Position numbers and translations under genes: made by a program. A stretch of 64,000 nucleotides of DNA from Smittia aterrima (taxonomy: Eukaryota > Arthropoda > Insecta > Diptera > Chironomidae), in assembly GCA_033063855.1 (NCBI GenBank), contig CP093829.1, positions 754,243 to 818,242 on the forward strand, read 5' to 3'. Numbering within the stretch: position 1 is the stretch's first letter; each line of letters begins with the position of its first letter. A model generated the notes under the pieces. It had not been told where the DNA came from. It searched no databases and saw only the letters and a program-made list of their open reading frames with translations. Positions 10,593 to 24,000 of the stretch are shown piece after piece.

Positions 10593-10633
10593 TTTCTTAG
10601 TTGGCTTGTTTAGAAATAAAAAAATCCAATTAG

Positions 10634-10890
10634 AATTTTCCACTTTCTACTTTGAGCACTCACAAACGACTGAGCAAAATTCGTCGTTCCAACAAGCCTG
10701 TTCCAATCATCGATTTAAATTCATTACTATTTATGGATGAGTTAACTTCAATGCCAACTCAAATGAAAATAATCGACTCAGAACGAGGGGAAACAAAACC
10801 GTCACCTTTCGTTTCGCGCAAGACACTAAGGAAGCTCAACAGCGATGTTCACAGACCTTCGAGAGAGGAATCGAGCGATTATTCGATGAA
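10634..10890 (+). CDS. Possible upstream exon of the RhoGEF gene or small separate gene
   Basis: Open from 10634 to a TGA at 10892, with protein-like composition (KPVPIIDLNSLLF, KPSPFVSRKTLRKL). The only ATG giving most of it is at 10733 (MDELTSMPTQ). A pyrimidine-rich tract ending in AG at 10653-10654 could be a 3' splice site. A weak donor GAA|GTGAAC at 10891 would end the exon in phase 2, the phase required by the downstream RhoGEF exons at 36936, 38750, 39893, 41864 and 54985. If the donor is not used, the frame ends as a 53-residue peptide. It starts head-to-head with the F-box gene, about 60 bp away. I do not recognise the sequence. Confidence 0.4.
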
Positions 10891-10894
10891 GTGA

Positions 10895-13800
10895 ACTCAA
10901 GATAATTAAGGAAACTCGACGCGTGAAATTGGTAATTTTCGAGTCGAGTCTGTGGGATATCTTTACCCTTCTCACCCAACTTCTTCTCATTTAATTTCCA
11001 CTTTAATTTAATTTGTCTGACGGTTTCAATGTCACAATTTTCCGTGGTACCCCTTTTAGTCTAATGAGAGGATAAAATTGTCTTTTGATGACAAGAGGAA
11101 GAAGGAAATATGAGAGATTCGTCCATGACCTGTTCGAGCTCTAGTCTCCTTTTCCACTCTCATTTTGCAATCAAACTGTTGTTATCACAGCGTGTAAAGT
11201 GTCTGAGGCTTCTTCAATTTCGTTTGAAGAAGAGAGTGATGATAATTTTTGTCGCGTGGGTTGTAAATATAATTCTACGTTTGAGTTCAACTGCGCAAGA
11301 TCCTCGCAGCATCCTTCATGATAATCTCTCGTTCTATGTTGAGCACGAGTCGAACAATTCATCATCAATCGAACCACAATTATTCGAAATCTCTTAGAAG
11401 TAGCTTCAGTCGTTCGTGAGCGCGGATCGTGAACAAACGTGGAGAAAAGTTTATCGCGTTGACCACTTGTGTTTAGGGCAAGTCCAAGAAGAAATAAAAC
11501 TTTTATTGGAAACTTCCTGAATCATGTAAAAGCCGCTAAAAAGCTTTCGCGTAAAATTCGCTCGCGTCATAAAATCGTCTTTTACGAGTTCGTAATTCGG
11601 GAAATTTACGATACGCGAATTGACAGTAGGAGAACATAATTCTCATTCTTATAACTCAACTCGTTTTGAAGTGAAAGCAAGCGATGCTGTCTAGAGACGA
11701 GAGCTATCGATTTTGTTGCATTGCCAGCATCTCGTGCCAGTTGTGTAAAGAGAAGGAGGAGGCTTCGATTAATTTAAATAATATCGAGTTTCTTCCACCG
11801 AAAGAATTTAATTCAGTTATGCAAGGGTTGTGAAAAAGCTGGTAACAAAAAGCCATTAAAAGGTTTAACGAGAAAATTTCATGAAAATTGTTTGAAACAG
11901 ATCTTTGAACTCTCACGGAATCCTTTCAATTTACTCAAGAGTTTCACTTCGTACCGGGCCGCGTTAAAAATTTATGAGAAAAAGCTCTTGAAACAGAACT
12001 CAAATCAGCGGTTACGGACTATAAACTGCTTAAGTGATGAAGTGAAATTGATTGTGTCTGAGGGGAGTTCGAAAGTGAAAGTCAAGGAAATCCCGAATGG
12101 CCGCAAATTTAATTTAATTTCTCCAATTCATTATCGAACCTCAGAAAAAAGTTTTGTTCTCTCGATGGATTTGAATTTGCTGTTCGTCGCCGTTGATATC
12201 ATTTTATCGCGCAGGTAAAAGTTAACGTAATCTGATGTTTAAGTAATTTATTAGGGCACTTTGTGATGGAAATCGACGATTCTGCTTCGGCGGAAAATCT
12301 CTCGGTTAACAAGGGATAAGCTAAGGGTTCACTAGCCAACTGATAATCCCAATGAACAATGAGAGAAGCAGAAGATAAATGCTAATTGAGGGCTTTTCTG
12401 ATTAAGAAATATTCCAGGCTCCTCGTAATGATTACAGACGCTTGTTTACGCATTAAAGCTTCGCAAAGGAAGTGCGAATTAAATTTAAATATCAAACTCC
12501 AAGCTCATGATGTTTATGAGTTTTTCCTTTTCGCTTCAGGATGCGTATGTTCAGGGCAGGGAAAAGAAAAATTTGCATTTAAATTGACAGTTTTTCTTCG
12601 ACGTTGGCGATAAACATTTAATGCGAAAAGAATTGCTCGTAAATTAGCGAAACATTCCGCAATAAATCATGAGACAATCAGGCAGTGTTTGCTGAACAAA
12701 TTGTGAAGCAAGTTATGTGAAATTATGAGATAAAAAGATGGGAATTGTTCTACTTCATCAATTCATGGGAATTGTTTAGATGTTAAGTCACTAGAAAAGC
12801 TTCCTTTTGTGCAAAAAAGCTTAATGGTCCGAGGAAAATGTAATTGGAAACTCTTTTGTGCTGCGACTCGTCGTCAGACGAATAAAAGCTTTGACCTACA
12901 GCATTGTCGTCATTTCAGAATTTTTCTTTGAAATCCAATCATTTCAAACTTTCTCCCTCGCTCATTGTTTAACTTTTTTTATTACAAGTTTTCTGCTTTT
13001 TTCGAGGAAATCTTTGACTTCCCGCGACAGCTCAAAATAAATTTGAATACCAAATTTCCAAGTAACTCGAGTTCTTTTCGATAATACTTCACTTAAATGT
13101 TCCTTTCTAAATTATTTTCGCCTTCTACATCAAAAGTCATGCGAATATTTGTTCTCGCGAATCGAGCTCATCATCTTTGCTTCGAGGAATTTTTGATTTG
13201 AATAACTCTTGCGTCTGAGATTGGAAGAGAGAGACTCCTCAAATATTTACGTAAAGGTTGTGGGGAGTAGAAAGGAATTCCAATTTTATTGGCTGCTGGA
13301 TTCCCATGAATTTCTTAGAACCGTTCAAGTGAAACACGTTACGCGACAATTTTCTTCAGATGATGGCAATAAAAAGAAAATTCTTTCTCGTCGTTTCGAG
13401 AAAAATTTCAATTAGCAAGGCTCGTCAAATGAATTTTTACTCGAGCGCAATGATTTGGTTATAAAACGCTCATGCATTCTCAAATCGGATGATAAACTTT
13501 TCCCTTGAAACGAGCTGGTTAAGTTTACGAAATATCTGTTTGGGAAAACTTCCGTAAACTTTGTCTTCCTAAACAAATAATCAAGCGCTGAGTGTGAAAC
13601 CATCGAAGTTGATGTTCAGTTTCATCGTAAATCCTCACGAGATTTATTCTCCTAGACATTTTCGCACGCCTTCATTACAACAAAGTCGAGTTCTCGCCAC
13701 TTGAAAACAATCCTCTTGTCTTCCCGATCGATCGTGGTCGGTAAGAGCTTTCAAATGAATCATTATTAGAGATTTCCCTTTATCGCCGTCTCAGAAATCG

Positions 13801-16800
13801 CTCACAAGAGACTCAATCTTATTGATATTTTATGATTATTGCTTCCTTTCTTAGGATTTATCACATTCGTGACAGTTGAGACGAAGGTGGATGATGACAT
13901 GTTGCAAAAGAGATCTCAGATAAGCCCAGTCCAGTTTTCGGCTCTGTTGATGTTGATTTACGAGCCTGGAAGGTCATACGCTCTAAACTCGTTCCCAACT
14001 TTGCTTCGTTAAAGCGATTTTCTTGTAACAGGAAAAAAGAGAAAAAGTTTTCCTATTACGTCAGTCGCTGTTTCGTTATTCAACGCGAACAACCAGAAAA
14101 ACTCTTTTGAGGGACTGAGCTTGTTCGATTGAGAATGTTTCGTGAAAAACATTTTAACACGATGAACGAAAATATTTTTTTTTGTGCTGAACGTTAAATC
14201 CTAAAATCTAAAGAAATTCGAAAACTGATGACGGAGCTTACTCGAGGGATTTGTTAACAGATATGAACCGACATGAGCGTCAAGCGGTGAATCTTTTGTC
14301 TCCGAGACGAATACATGTGGAGCGGCGATAACGAACCCGAGAAACAAACTTCAACTTACAACAAAACTTTTACAATAAGTCTGTTCACATGAGCAGAGAG
14401 AAAGCTCGCGTAGCTATAATTGAATTGAATCATATTTTCCTCATGTTTACAAAAGTTCGCTCTGGGCTTGGAGATCGCCCTTGAAAATCTCATTTCGTCC
14501 TTTTGTTAAAACTAAATTGAATTTCACTGTCCTTTCTCTGTTTTAATGTTTTTCGTTCGGCGAAAGCTAGTCGAGATGGACGAGGGGAGAGTTAGGCAGA
14601 AACTCTGATAGAAAAATCACGTTTGAAAGCAAAAGTTTCTCCCTCGTTTGCTGTTTATTGACGTTCCCATCGTGATGAAGCTTTTAACGCAAATCGACTT
14701 CGTCACAACTTTTTTTGATAAGTGAATTGTTTTCCTGAAACTTCAAAGAACTATTTCTAACCCTTTCCCTTCAGGTTTTGTCCAACTTATTTCTAACAGA
14801 GATTTAAATTCCAAACACACAATTTCCTGTAAGCAGACTAACTTTTCGTAAACGAGCCGTCGTTAAAAGGGATTGTGAAATATTTTTCATTCAGAATCAC
14901 GTTGAAAACGAAATGTGAGTCAACGTAAATATTTTTCTCGTTGACAAATGAAATTTAATTTCCTGCCCTCAAAGCTTTTTTTCCGTGAAGTTTTGTTGGG
15001 AAATTCATCGTGACATTAAGCTTGGCTTAATGATGAGTTTATGTTTACCGCGTTCTCTCCCACACAAGACAGTTCGAGACGAGAAATCAAATTCTGCTCG
15101 AGAATTCTAGAAGTTTTCACTTCTCAGAAGATGATGAAATTTTTTAATTCAAGTAAAACTCTTTGGCTTTACCCAACAGAGAAGCTTACCAAGTAAGCAA
15201 CCTCGAAAGTTATTTAAAATGAGCAAAAACATAACAAACAGGAATCTCTCATGAAAAATCCTTGACTCCAATCCCACTACTTTATAAATTCTTCTGGAAA
15301 ACTCCCAGGACTTCGAAATATTTAGCAAATGCACAGCGAATTCTTAAAGTCTCTTGTTGACAAGGAAACCTTTTTCCAGTCCCAAATGTTGATTGATTCT
15401 TTAAGAGCTTACGCAGTTACAACCATTTCAGGCGATCAATCATTCAGATATTATTCCGCTCATTAATTATGATTCACTTCAATGAATATTTAATGAAAAA
15501 AATAACTGAAAACTCCTCCAATTTACTGAATAATTGGATTACACATTTTGCCAGCCTGAGCGCAGACAAAAGCTCAAAAATTTCAGCAGCGTGTGAAACG
15601 ATAGAACTTAATAATCTTTATCAAGCCTCACTCACACTCTCACTCACTCACTGGGCCACTTCCACAATGGATAAACAAATGATTTTTTAATTAAATTTGG
15701 AAGCAGCGCAGAACTGAAATTCAACGCGTGGGCGTTTGTTGAGTGTTTCGTTTTAATCAAACGGCTCATGGAGAGCTTTTTAATCCTCACCAGCATGAGA
15801 TGTACTTTTAGTGAAATTAAAAAGATTAGCAAAGCAGCTGGAAAACTCCGTGCAAATTAGAATTTCTCCACCTTTTTCCACTTTTCCTTTTGGGTTGCGT
15901 CTGATGTTGACGGAATAGGCTGATTTGATAATTATTCCGCTTGCACTGGCTTTCCGTCTCTTCGTTGTTAGGCAAACTGACGTAAGCGAAAAACTCTAAT
16001 TGGGATTCCTTTGTGCTCCCACTCAAGACTCAGCTCGCTTGAAAATATCTCTCTCGATTGGTCTTTCATAAATTCTTTTCCCTTTTTCTTCAACAATTGG
16101 GTTCATAGAAAAAGATCTTTCTATTGAAGAAATGAAGTGAGCTTTTATTGAGCTTTTATTGGGTCTAATTATAAGTGGAGTCACATGTGAAAAGAATTTT
16201 TCATTCATCCGACGTTGAGTGAAAACTTTTTGAAGGAGTCACTTGTTTGAATCGATTTTCCATCAATACAATGAGTAAGCTTATTCCGCTTTTCCTTCAA
16301 AGCCGTTTGAATATTGACAAAGTTCCTTAGACACAGCTCAACAAACAGAAAAAGGAACTTAAATGTATTCAAGCTTTGACTTCTTTCTTATTGAAATGAG
16401 AAATAAATTTCAAATAATCTAATATCGTGCGCCATAAATATTTGATTACATCCTCAAAGCGAGCATGCCGACATGAATTGATCGAAGACCATTCAAATGT
16501 CTTCCTTTTGTGAACATAACTTCGTACACGACGCAATATAACTTTTGTTGATGCCGGAGACGAAGAAGTGTTATCTCTGTTTGCTCATCGGTGTCTATCC
16601 CTCGAAGCTCACGTTGCATGCTTAAAAAGCATATAACATAAGATATTATTAGATTTCACTTCTCATCAGCTTCGTTTTCTTAATCCAATTTATTTTATTC
16701 TGGTAGAATCATTTCCCTCGAATTGATAAGATCAGAATTAGAGCTTTTCAAATTTACTTAAGGGCTTTTCGTCTTTCGGGATGATATCATCATGATCCAG

Positions 16801-17880
16801 CTCTCCAGAACTGACAGTGATTCGAGATGTCAGCCTTAAGACTCTTCAAAGCTATTTCGTCACGACTCATACGTCGTAGGAAAGTCTCCAAAATTTTAAA
16901 GTAATTTCCTCTCTCCTGCAGATTCAAGGCTAATCTATTTTTAACAGATATCGGAACATAATTAATGCAATGTCGTGATGAGAGGTATAATGGTTATTTC
17001 ATGAGCCTAGAGACGCCCACGCACGTGGCAGAGATTTCCATCCTCACCGCTGCTTGAGCTTCCCTTTTGGTTATTTTCAAAAGTAAATCTTTCAAAACAA
17101 GAGGAAGACAAATTTTTGCAAAGTCGTGAAAGCTCGGAGCGAGAGATAACAGAAACTGTTTAAACGAAATTGTTTGCACAGCGCTGGTTTGTTCATCTCA
17201 TTGCAAACAAATGCGATTACATGGAGAGAAAGAGGGAGAGAAAAATCGAGAGCTTTCAACCATTCTGAAAAGGAAAGGAAAATTGTTTCTGGCTCGCAAT
17301 CTCGCTGGGAGTATAAATCAATATTTTTTACTTGCACGGTTGAGAGGATGGCATTGAAAATAAAATTTCTGCCCAGAGATTGGTGACTCTTTCAAGACTT
17401 AGTTCCTTTGCGGTAATCATCAAATGTTTGTTTTATTACCACAACGTAATGTGGGTGAACAGAAATTACTGTTCTTCGTTCGTCATAAAATGTTTTTGAT
17501 ATCAAAGGCTTTTGTAACTCTCGACTGCACGAGATTCTTTTCCTCTTGCTGTGGGCGGATTATTTGCACAAAGCATTCTCATAACTCTGTGCTCTCATTA
17601 TGTCATTTACAACGGCCAAGGACATGGGAAAATCAAATTATGACAACATTTGAGTTGTTCGAGTCATTAACAAGCTTTCTCATGCGATGTCGACGGTTCC
17701 TTTAATTATTTCTAAGACCAAATTTAATTAACTCTCTCATTTCGCTGTTTTTGTCGTTGATTGCGAAACGAATGTTTCGCGGCGGAACTGAGAGCTTAAA
17801 AACACTTTACATGCACTAAAACTTGTTTTAATGAAACGTTGACGTTAATTTCTACTTTCTTCATTTTCAGAGCGATGCTG
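10895..17880 (+). other. Noncoding stretch upstream of the long-form RhoGEF start
   Basis: Seven kilobases with only short, non-protein-like frames. It is either intron (if the 10634 exon belongs to the RhoGEF) or upstream regulatory DNA. Near the right end there is a GAGA-rich run at about 17223-17252 and a TATAAA at 17312-17317, which could mark a promoter for the long form. These are weak signals in AT-rich DNA. No transposon or RNA gene was seen. Confidence 0.4.
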
Positions 17881-18057
17881 ACAACACTTCGCTGACACGA
17901 TTAAAGTTGATTACGACAAAAACAGATTACAAGTGACGAAACTCATTAAAACCTCCCATCCTTCCCCTTTTTCCCCCACCCCAAGTGCCATTCAAAGGCA
18001 AATGAGATCTTGCATCTCATGGCAACAGGACGAAGCAGGAAAAAGAACAAATTTAAA
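17881..18057 (+). CDS. GEFmeso: RhoGEF first coding exon of the long form (5' UTR plus 13 codons)
   Basis: A pyrimidine-rich acceptor (TTCATTTTCAG) ends at 17880 and a donor AAA|GTAATT begins at 18058. The frame of the next exon stays open back to a TAA at 17947. The first ATG after it is at 18019 and encodes MATGRSRKKNKFK before a phase-0 junction to 18133. The bases from 17881 to 18018 would be 5' UTR. Start choice rests on this reading; transcript data could move it. Confidence 0.6.
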
Positions 18058-21000
18058 GTAATTTTATTTACAAAACTTGACATCTCGGTTTGCATTTGTA
18101 ATTTTCTCGTTTTCTTCCTTTCGTCCTTCCAGTTTATCGACAGATCGGCATCGGCAGTCCGAGATAAATTTACAACCGACCCAGCCTTCACTGACGATGT
18201 AAGACATTTAGCTTTGCCTGCTCGTCGAAACTCCGGACCCGAATCAGAACTGCTCAGAATGTTTGGCAGGAAAAAGTCAAAAACGAATGGAAAGGAGGAG
18301 TATTCGAGCCATTACTCGCTTCGTTTAGAACGACGCAAAACGTCGACACAAGCCAACAACTACAGCGCAGAATATTTATGCAAAAATTCGAGCAGTTCCG
18401 AAAGTTTAGATAACTTAATTTCCTATAAACTTAAAGGTCGGAAAGGTTTCAGTTTAGATAGAACGACTCAAAGTTTCGATGTCGAACCAAAGCCGCAAGT
18501 GAAGCCTAAAAGGTCCTCATGGTTTCTTCGAGACAAGAGTCGTGATAAGCAATCGAAGAATGAGAAACTCCTTAAGCGATCTTCGCTCGATTTTACGGTT
18601 ACATATGACACGAAGCAGGTTGAAAAGCCACGAGCGAAAAACAAAACAATTCAAAGACAAAATGCGGCCGATTACACTGGAGACTCATCCACAACAACAC
18701 CGCAAGAGGAAATTCCGGAAACGAAGAAAAGCGGACTCAAACGTTTTCTCAAAGGAGAAATTGGAATAAGGAGCTTCAACTATTATCTACTCAAAGAGGG
18801 ATTGAAGAAGAACCAAGGGAAACAAAAACAAGAATCCATTACCGCAAAGCCGACTTACAAGTCGAAGAGTGAGGAGAATATTTATGAAGAAATCTACTTC
18901 CGCGATTTGCCAACGCCGAGGCCTAAAACTCCTCCAGCTCTTCCACCGTTTAACAAACAAACTTCAATACCATTAAAGCAGAAGAAGCCGTTGTCAGACG
19001 AAGGAAATTGTATGAATTGTGAAATATGTTTGCAAGAAGCTCAAGAGAAACACTCGGCATGTGGCACAAAGAATTGTAATAAATGCTCGAGCAATAAACA
19101 TCCGACACAGAAAAGATTGACGAGTTCTTTATCCGGCAGCGAGGGATATGCACAGTTGCCAAGGAAAGTTAGTGGACAGTTAACATTCGACTTCTTTCAA
19201 CAGCAGCAACAAGGTCAGTCATTGCTTCAATTTCAATCCTACAATCCCAACAATCCAAACGTTTATAAAATGGAAACGACGCCTGTAGCGTTTGACTATT
19301 CATCAATCGAGGAGCAGCTCTATCAAATGGAACTCAATCAGCAGTATGCTCGTGCCATTGAACAACAGAAAAGCTTCTCAGGCGATGGAAAAATCATGCC
19401 AAAGTCCTCATCGTCGAGTGACTCAATTAAAGGACGACGTCAACAGCAACAGCTTCAATCCAGCGAGTTCTATACTCGACCTAATTTTTCTTATTCAACG
19501 AATGACAAGCAATCGAAGATGGAAAAGATTTATAAGACAGATTCGTCAAACTCAATAAGGAGTGAGAACTCATTGAATAAGATTTACAACAGTAAGAATA
19601 GCAGTCAGAAGAGCAACAAAAGTAGCAATAGCAATCACAACCGCGACGAAACACAAATTCGGCAAGATATGAGCGATTCGAGCCTCGGGGACTCGTTGTT
19701 CTCGAGTGACGCGAACAAACGGTATTTCGGCTCTTCGGAGAGCTGTCGGTTTAATTACGAATGTAGACGCCGGTGCAGTCTCGAGAACGATAAGTGCAGC
19801 TTTTCCGACACGTGTCGGTATGAGTGTAACTTACGGAATTGTGATTGCTCGTCGAGTTACTTCTCATCAGATTTCGATGACACAAATATTTACAATACGA
19901 CGAATAACAATGGGCGTTTGATGAAGTCGCATCATCAACAGCCGCCCGAATATCAACCACAGCAAATCTTTGAACCGAAGGCTAACCGCTATGCTGAGGA
20001 TTTCATTAAGCATGTCAGTAATGTAAAGAGACGAAGTCAGAACGTTCCGTTCGATGCTAATAATGTTTTGACGAAAGCACAGCAAATGCTGTCCGCATCA
20101 ATTTACGAAGTTCCTAAATTGAATCCAAAACGATTAGACACGTCTGAGCTTGAGCCGAGCAAAATGTCTGGTGGAGTGGGCGTCGATAAGACATTGGGAG
20201 AAAAAGCGTTGAGTCATGTCGAAGATAAAACAAATCACGCGGTAGAGAAAGCGACCGGAACTGTTCCGAAGCTTTCATCGTCCATCTCTTCAACAGAGTC
20301 GAATAAGAAACCCGGTCAAAAGAAAGACAAACAAAGCGATTTGAGCAAGAAGCAGACTGAGGAAAACGAAAGTTTGTCTAGAGTCAAAGTTCCCAAGGCG
20401 GATGAAAACGAAAAAGCAGCTTTGATATCTCAAGAAAATTTATCTGCCGTCGACATTAAAATGGCAGAAAAGGCCAAGAGCGATTTGAAAGTGGAAGAGC
20501 ATCAATCGAAGAATGTTGGCGAGGACGATGATGAAGTATTTCTTGAGAGTAAACCTTCAAAGGAACGCGAAACAAATGAAATAAAAAACGTAAGTGTTGC
20601 CATGTCATTTTAAATTGCCACTAAAGCGAAGAGAGGAAGATTACTAAAGCATCTCTTGACTCTGAAAAGAATGAAATACTTGTCCATTGCCATTTCCATC
20701 TTAATCGTTTATCTCCATGACGACACGAACAATTAGAGCTTGCTATCTCACGGGCTGCTGGTCACCCAAGGGCTAATTACAGAATGAAATCCCTAGAGAG
20801 AGCAGAGACGCTAATTGAAGACGATGTTCAAGCCGCTCTTCTGTTTATTAGAACGTGCTCAGCAAGAAAATTTGATACCGCATGAAAGCTTTTCTCATCG
20901 TTTTCGTTTAGAATCGCAATTATGATTTCGATTTATATTTCACCGCTCTAAGACAACTCGTGGTCTCTGGAGTTGACGTCAAACAATAAAATTCTATTAA

Positions 21001-24000
21001 AAACGATAGGAATCAGTTCTCGCTTGTCTGTTCTCAATCACTGTGAACATTAAAATCTCTTATCATTCTCTTTTGTGTTTGTCTGCACAATAATAAAAGC
21101 TTTTTGTTAGTTAAACATCCGATCTTCCACAAGTTTCCTTTAATTTTCTCCGCTAAGCTGGAAAAAGGTCGTGAGGTTACCTGCTACGCCATTTTTTTAT
21201 CAACTGACGTTTCTAGGACCGACATAAATTTTAAACCCTTAAAAGCTCTTTATGCTCGACGACTTTTCCCATATTTCCCATCGAGAACTGCAGGAGCGTG
21301 AAGGATTTTGTTTTGCTGACGTTTGCAACTTTTACTCAACTCAAATATTTCAATGTAAACAACTCACGAGAGACGAAAGAGTTTTCCCTGTTAAAATATT
21401 TATGAAATAGTCTGAAGAAAGATTAGAAAGTTTTTGGGATGATTAGACTTTGCTTCATTGAATTTTTCATGAAAGCACCCGAGTCGAGCACTTTTTTCTT
21501 TTGGTGAAATGAGGAGAGATGCGGATGAATAAAATTGTGAACAAATTTCGGCCAGCGGCACAAAAATAAAGAAGAACGAGGAAAGCAAATATTTAAAATT
21601 CATTTTATCGGATCGGGGTTCGATAGGAAGTGATGTGGAAGCCTTTTCCAAATTTCGTCAAGAGATTGAGTCAACTGAAATAACGCTCCAAGTCTTTTAA
21701 TACTTTTCGTAAAACTTTCATGAGAACTCCTCTCGAAATACTTTCACTCGACAAATAAACAATTCACCAGAATTCCTCCATGAATTACTTTGGTTTAACC
21801 GAAACATGAACGAAAGCTCTTTACAGACAATAATAGATTGAGTAGAAATTTCTACTTCCTAGAAAATTTGTTCTTCCGGATGATTCCACGTCAAAAATCT
21901 TGAGATGAAGTCAAACATATTGCGAAGTTCAATGAACCTTAAGGCGTACGCCTCATTTTTTGAGAATCCGAAATCTCAAAGCGTTCGTTGACGAAAATTG
22001 TATCAACTCAGTAAATAAATCTCTGCTCCTTTTAATCTTATTCATTATTCATTGACGCGAGGAACGAACGAAGAGGCTTCCGAGTGCCGTTTTGATGTTG
22101 CGCTGCAATTTATTTCATCATAAAATATTTTTACGTCCTATCTTTGAGATTTTTTCTTTTCTTCGCCTCAAGGTCGAAACACTTTCATCGTCTACCAATG
22201 CAAGTTCTCTCGTAAAAATGCTGAGTCAGATTTTCCTCATAATCTGCTCTCGTTCCTGAAAATTAACGTGACAAACCAAAGCCTGTTGTTCTCTCGAAGC
22301 AGGCGCTCCCCATTATTCTTCAAGCTTATTGCGGCTCTTTGTTCTCCGAATCTATCGTTTCACTCGAAAAGCTTTTTTTTTGTTGTGCTTTTGAGAATTA
22401 AGGATTACGAGGGGTTGAAGCAAGATGAGAACGAAAATGCTATGAGGGATTTCGGATGAAAATCCCTAAACGCTCAAAGCTAAAAATCGATAGAAGTGGA
22501 ACGTGCAGTTCTTAAAGTTCTGGCAAGGACGTGTAAACGTCTTTCACAATAAACCTTTTGAGATTAAAGTTTCTTAAAGCTCCCCTAGCGTCTTAAGCTA
22601 ATACAAACTTCCAAGCGTGAATTCCATTCAAATCTGAATAAACTGAAATCACATTTGAGACTTCATGTTGTAGAGAAACTTTTGCCGAATGATTTTCATT
22701 TTTCTCCCGAAAACCTTTTTTCTTCACACATTTCATGTTTTAATTGGCTTAGAAGCTCCCACAAAAGGATTTTATTATGTTTAATTAGAGCTTTTTAAAC
22801 GGTTTTATTTTTTTAATGAGCTTCATTAACACTTGCAAGCTCTTTACAATTCTGTTTATGGCTTTAACGAAAGAGAAACAAACGCGACTTCTGGCAAAAC
22901 ATTTAAATTGAAATAAAATATTTCTCTCGAGAGCTTAAAACACAAATGATTTCGAAGTAAAAATAATTGTTCTGCTCTACCTCTCATTAGGAAAAGTTCT
23001 CGAAGCAGTCACAAGGAATCAAGTCGTTGTGCGAAGTGAAAAAGGCTGAGAAGTTTGTCGTCAAGGAAACCACATCGTCGCCCTTCAAAGCTTTGACAAA
23101 AGCTCCGAAGCTTGAAGCAACAAAAGCTGAGGCAAAGCAACACGAAAGCATGAAGCAAGAGGAAAGTAAACAAACGAAAAACAATAATAAAGCGACGACG
23201 AGCAAGGCAAACATTGAAGTACCAAACGAAAGCGATGACGACGACAGCGTGTTCATCAACGAAAACAAACCGAAAACAATCGACAAGCATAAAAGCAACG
23301 TTCAACCGGCTGCAAGCGATGCTTCATCAGTAATGTTGAATGTTTCATCATCCAATGTCAAAGCAGCAGCTTCAGTTGCAGCGCAGATTTCCATCAGTCG
23401 CGATTTAACCGTCAAAAGTGAAACAGTCGGCAGGTAATTTCTCTCGAAGATATTTTTCTCTTTTTTATGGCGGATACACCTGGGACTCTAACGAGATGCT
23501 TTGGTGGAAAAAAGATTTGCATAATTAGTGAATCTAGAAGAGAGTTTAGAAATTTATGTGATAATTTGTGAGAAAAAAAAAGCTCAAGCAGGTGAATCCG
23601 CCATTTGTGTCACAACAAAAAAAAAGCAAATTTGTCATTCGCTGCAATGTGATGAAGGTTCAAAACAAATAAGATCAACGATCCAGTGATAAAAGTGGAA
23701 TAATTCAAAAGAAAACTTTGATTGCGGAGAACTTAGCTTTGTTAGTTTTTATTTCTTTATGGACTTTGTGATAAAGCTCGTGCCGCTTCGAGGAAAAAAG
23801 TTTATTGTTGTGCAATCTAAAGTGGAAATAACAATTTCTGAAACTTGAAATTGTGCGATTTTTTAACAATCCCATCATCAAAAGCATAAAAGATTTCTTT
23901 TATCATCTCTGTAAGTTAACACTTGACGTCTTTCACCCTCACTCAATGAGAAATATGAGCTCGTGCTCGTGAAGTGCGAAAACATTTTCTTGCGATGTTG

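Noticed and set aside
11892..12214. Open frame ending in a fair donor CAG|GTAAAA in phase 2
   Set aside because: The phase would suit the RhoGEF hub, but the only internal ATG gives 16 hydrophobic residues and nothing else marks it as an exon.
15629..15652. CTCACTCACACTCTCACTCACTCACT run, and a TCTATC run near 32913
   Set aside because: Short imperfect microsatellites with no further structure.
18010..18057. TTG at 18010 as start of the large frame
   Set aside because: An in-frame ATG at 18019 follows, and the frame between 18058 and 18132 is a well-formed 75-bp intron rather than coding sequence.
19706..19960. Frames on both strands over the eight-cysteine patch
   Set aside because: The chosen frame continues an 819-codon exon. 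The others are shorter shadows.
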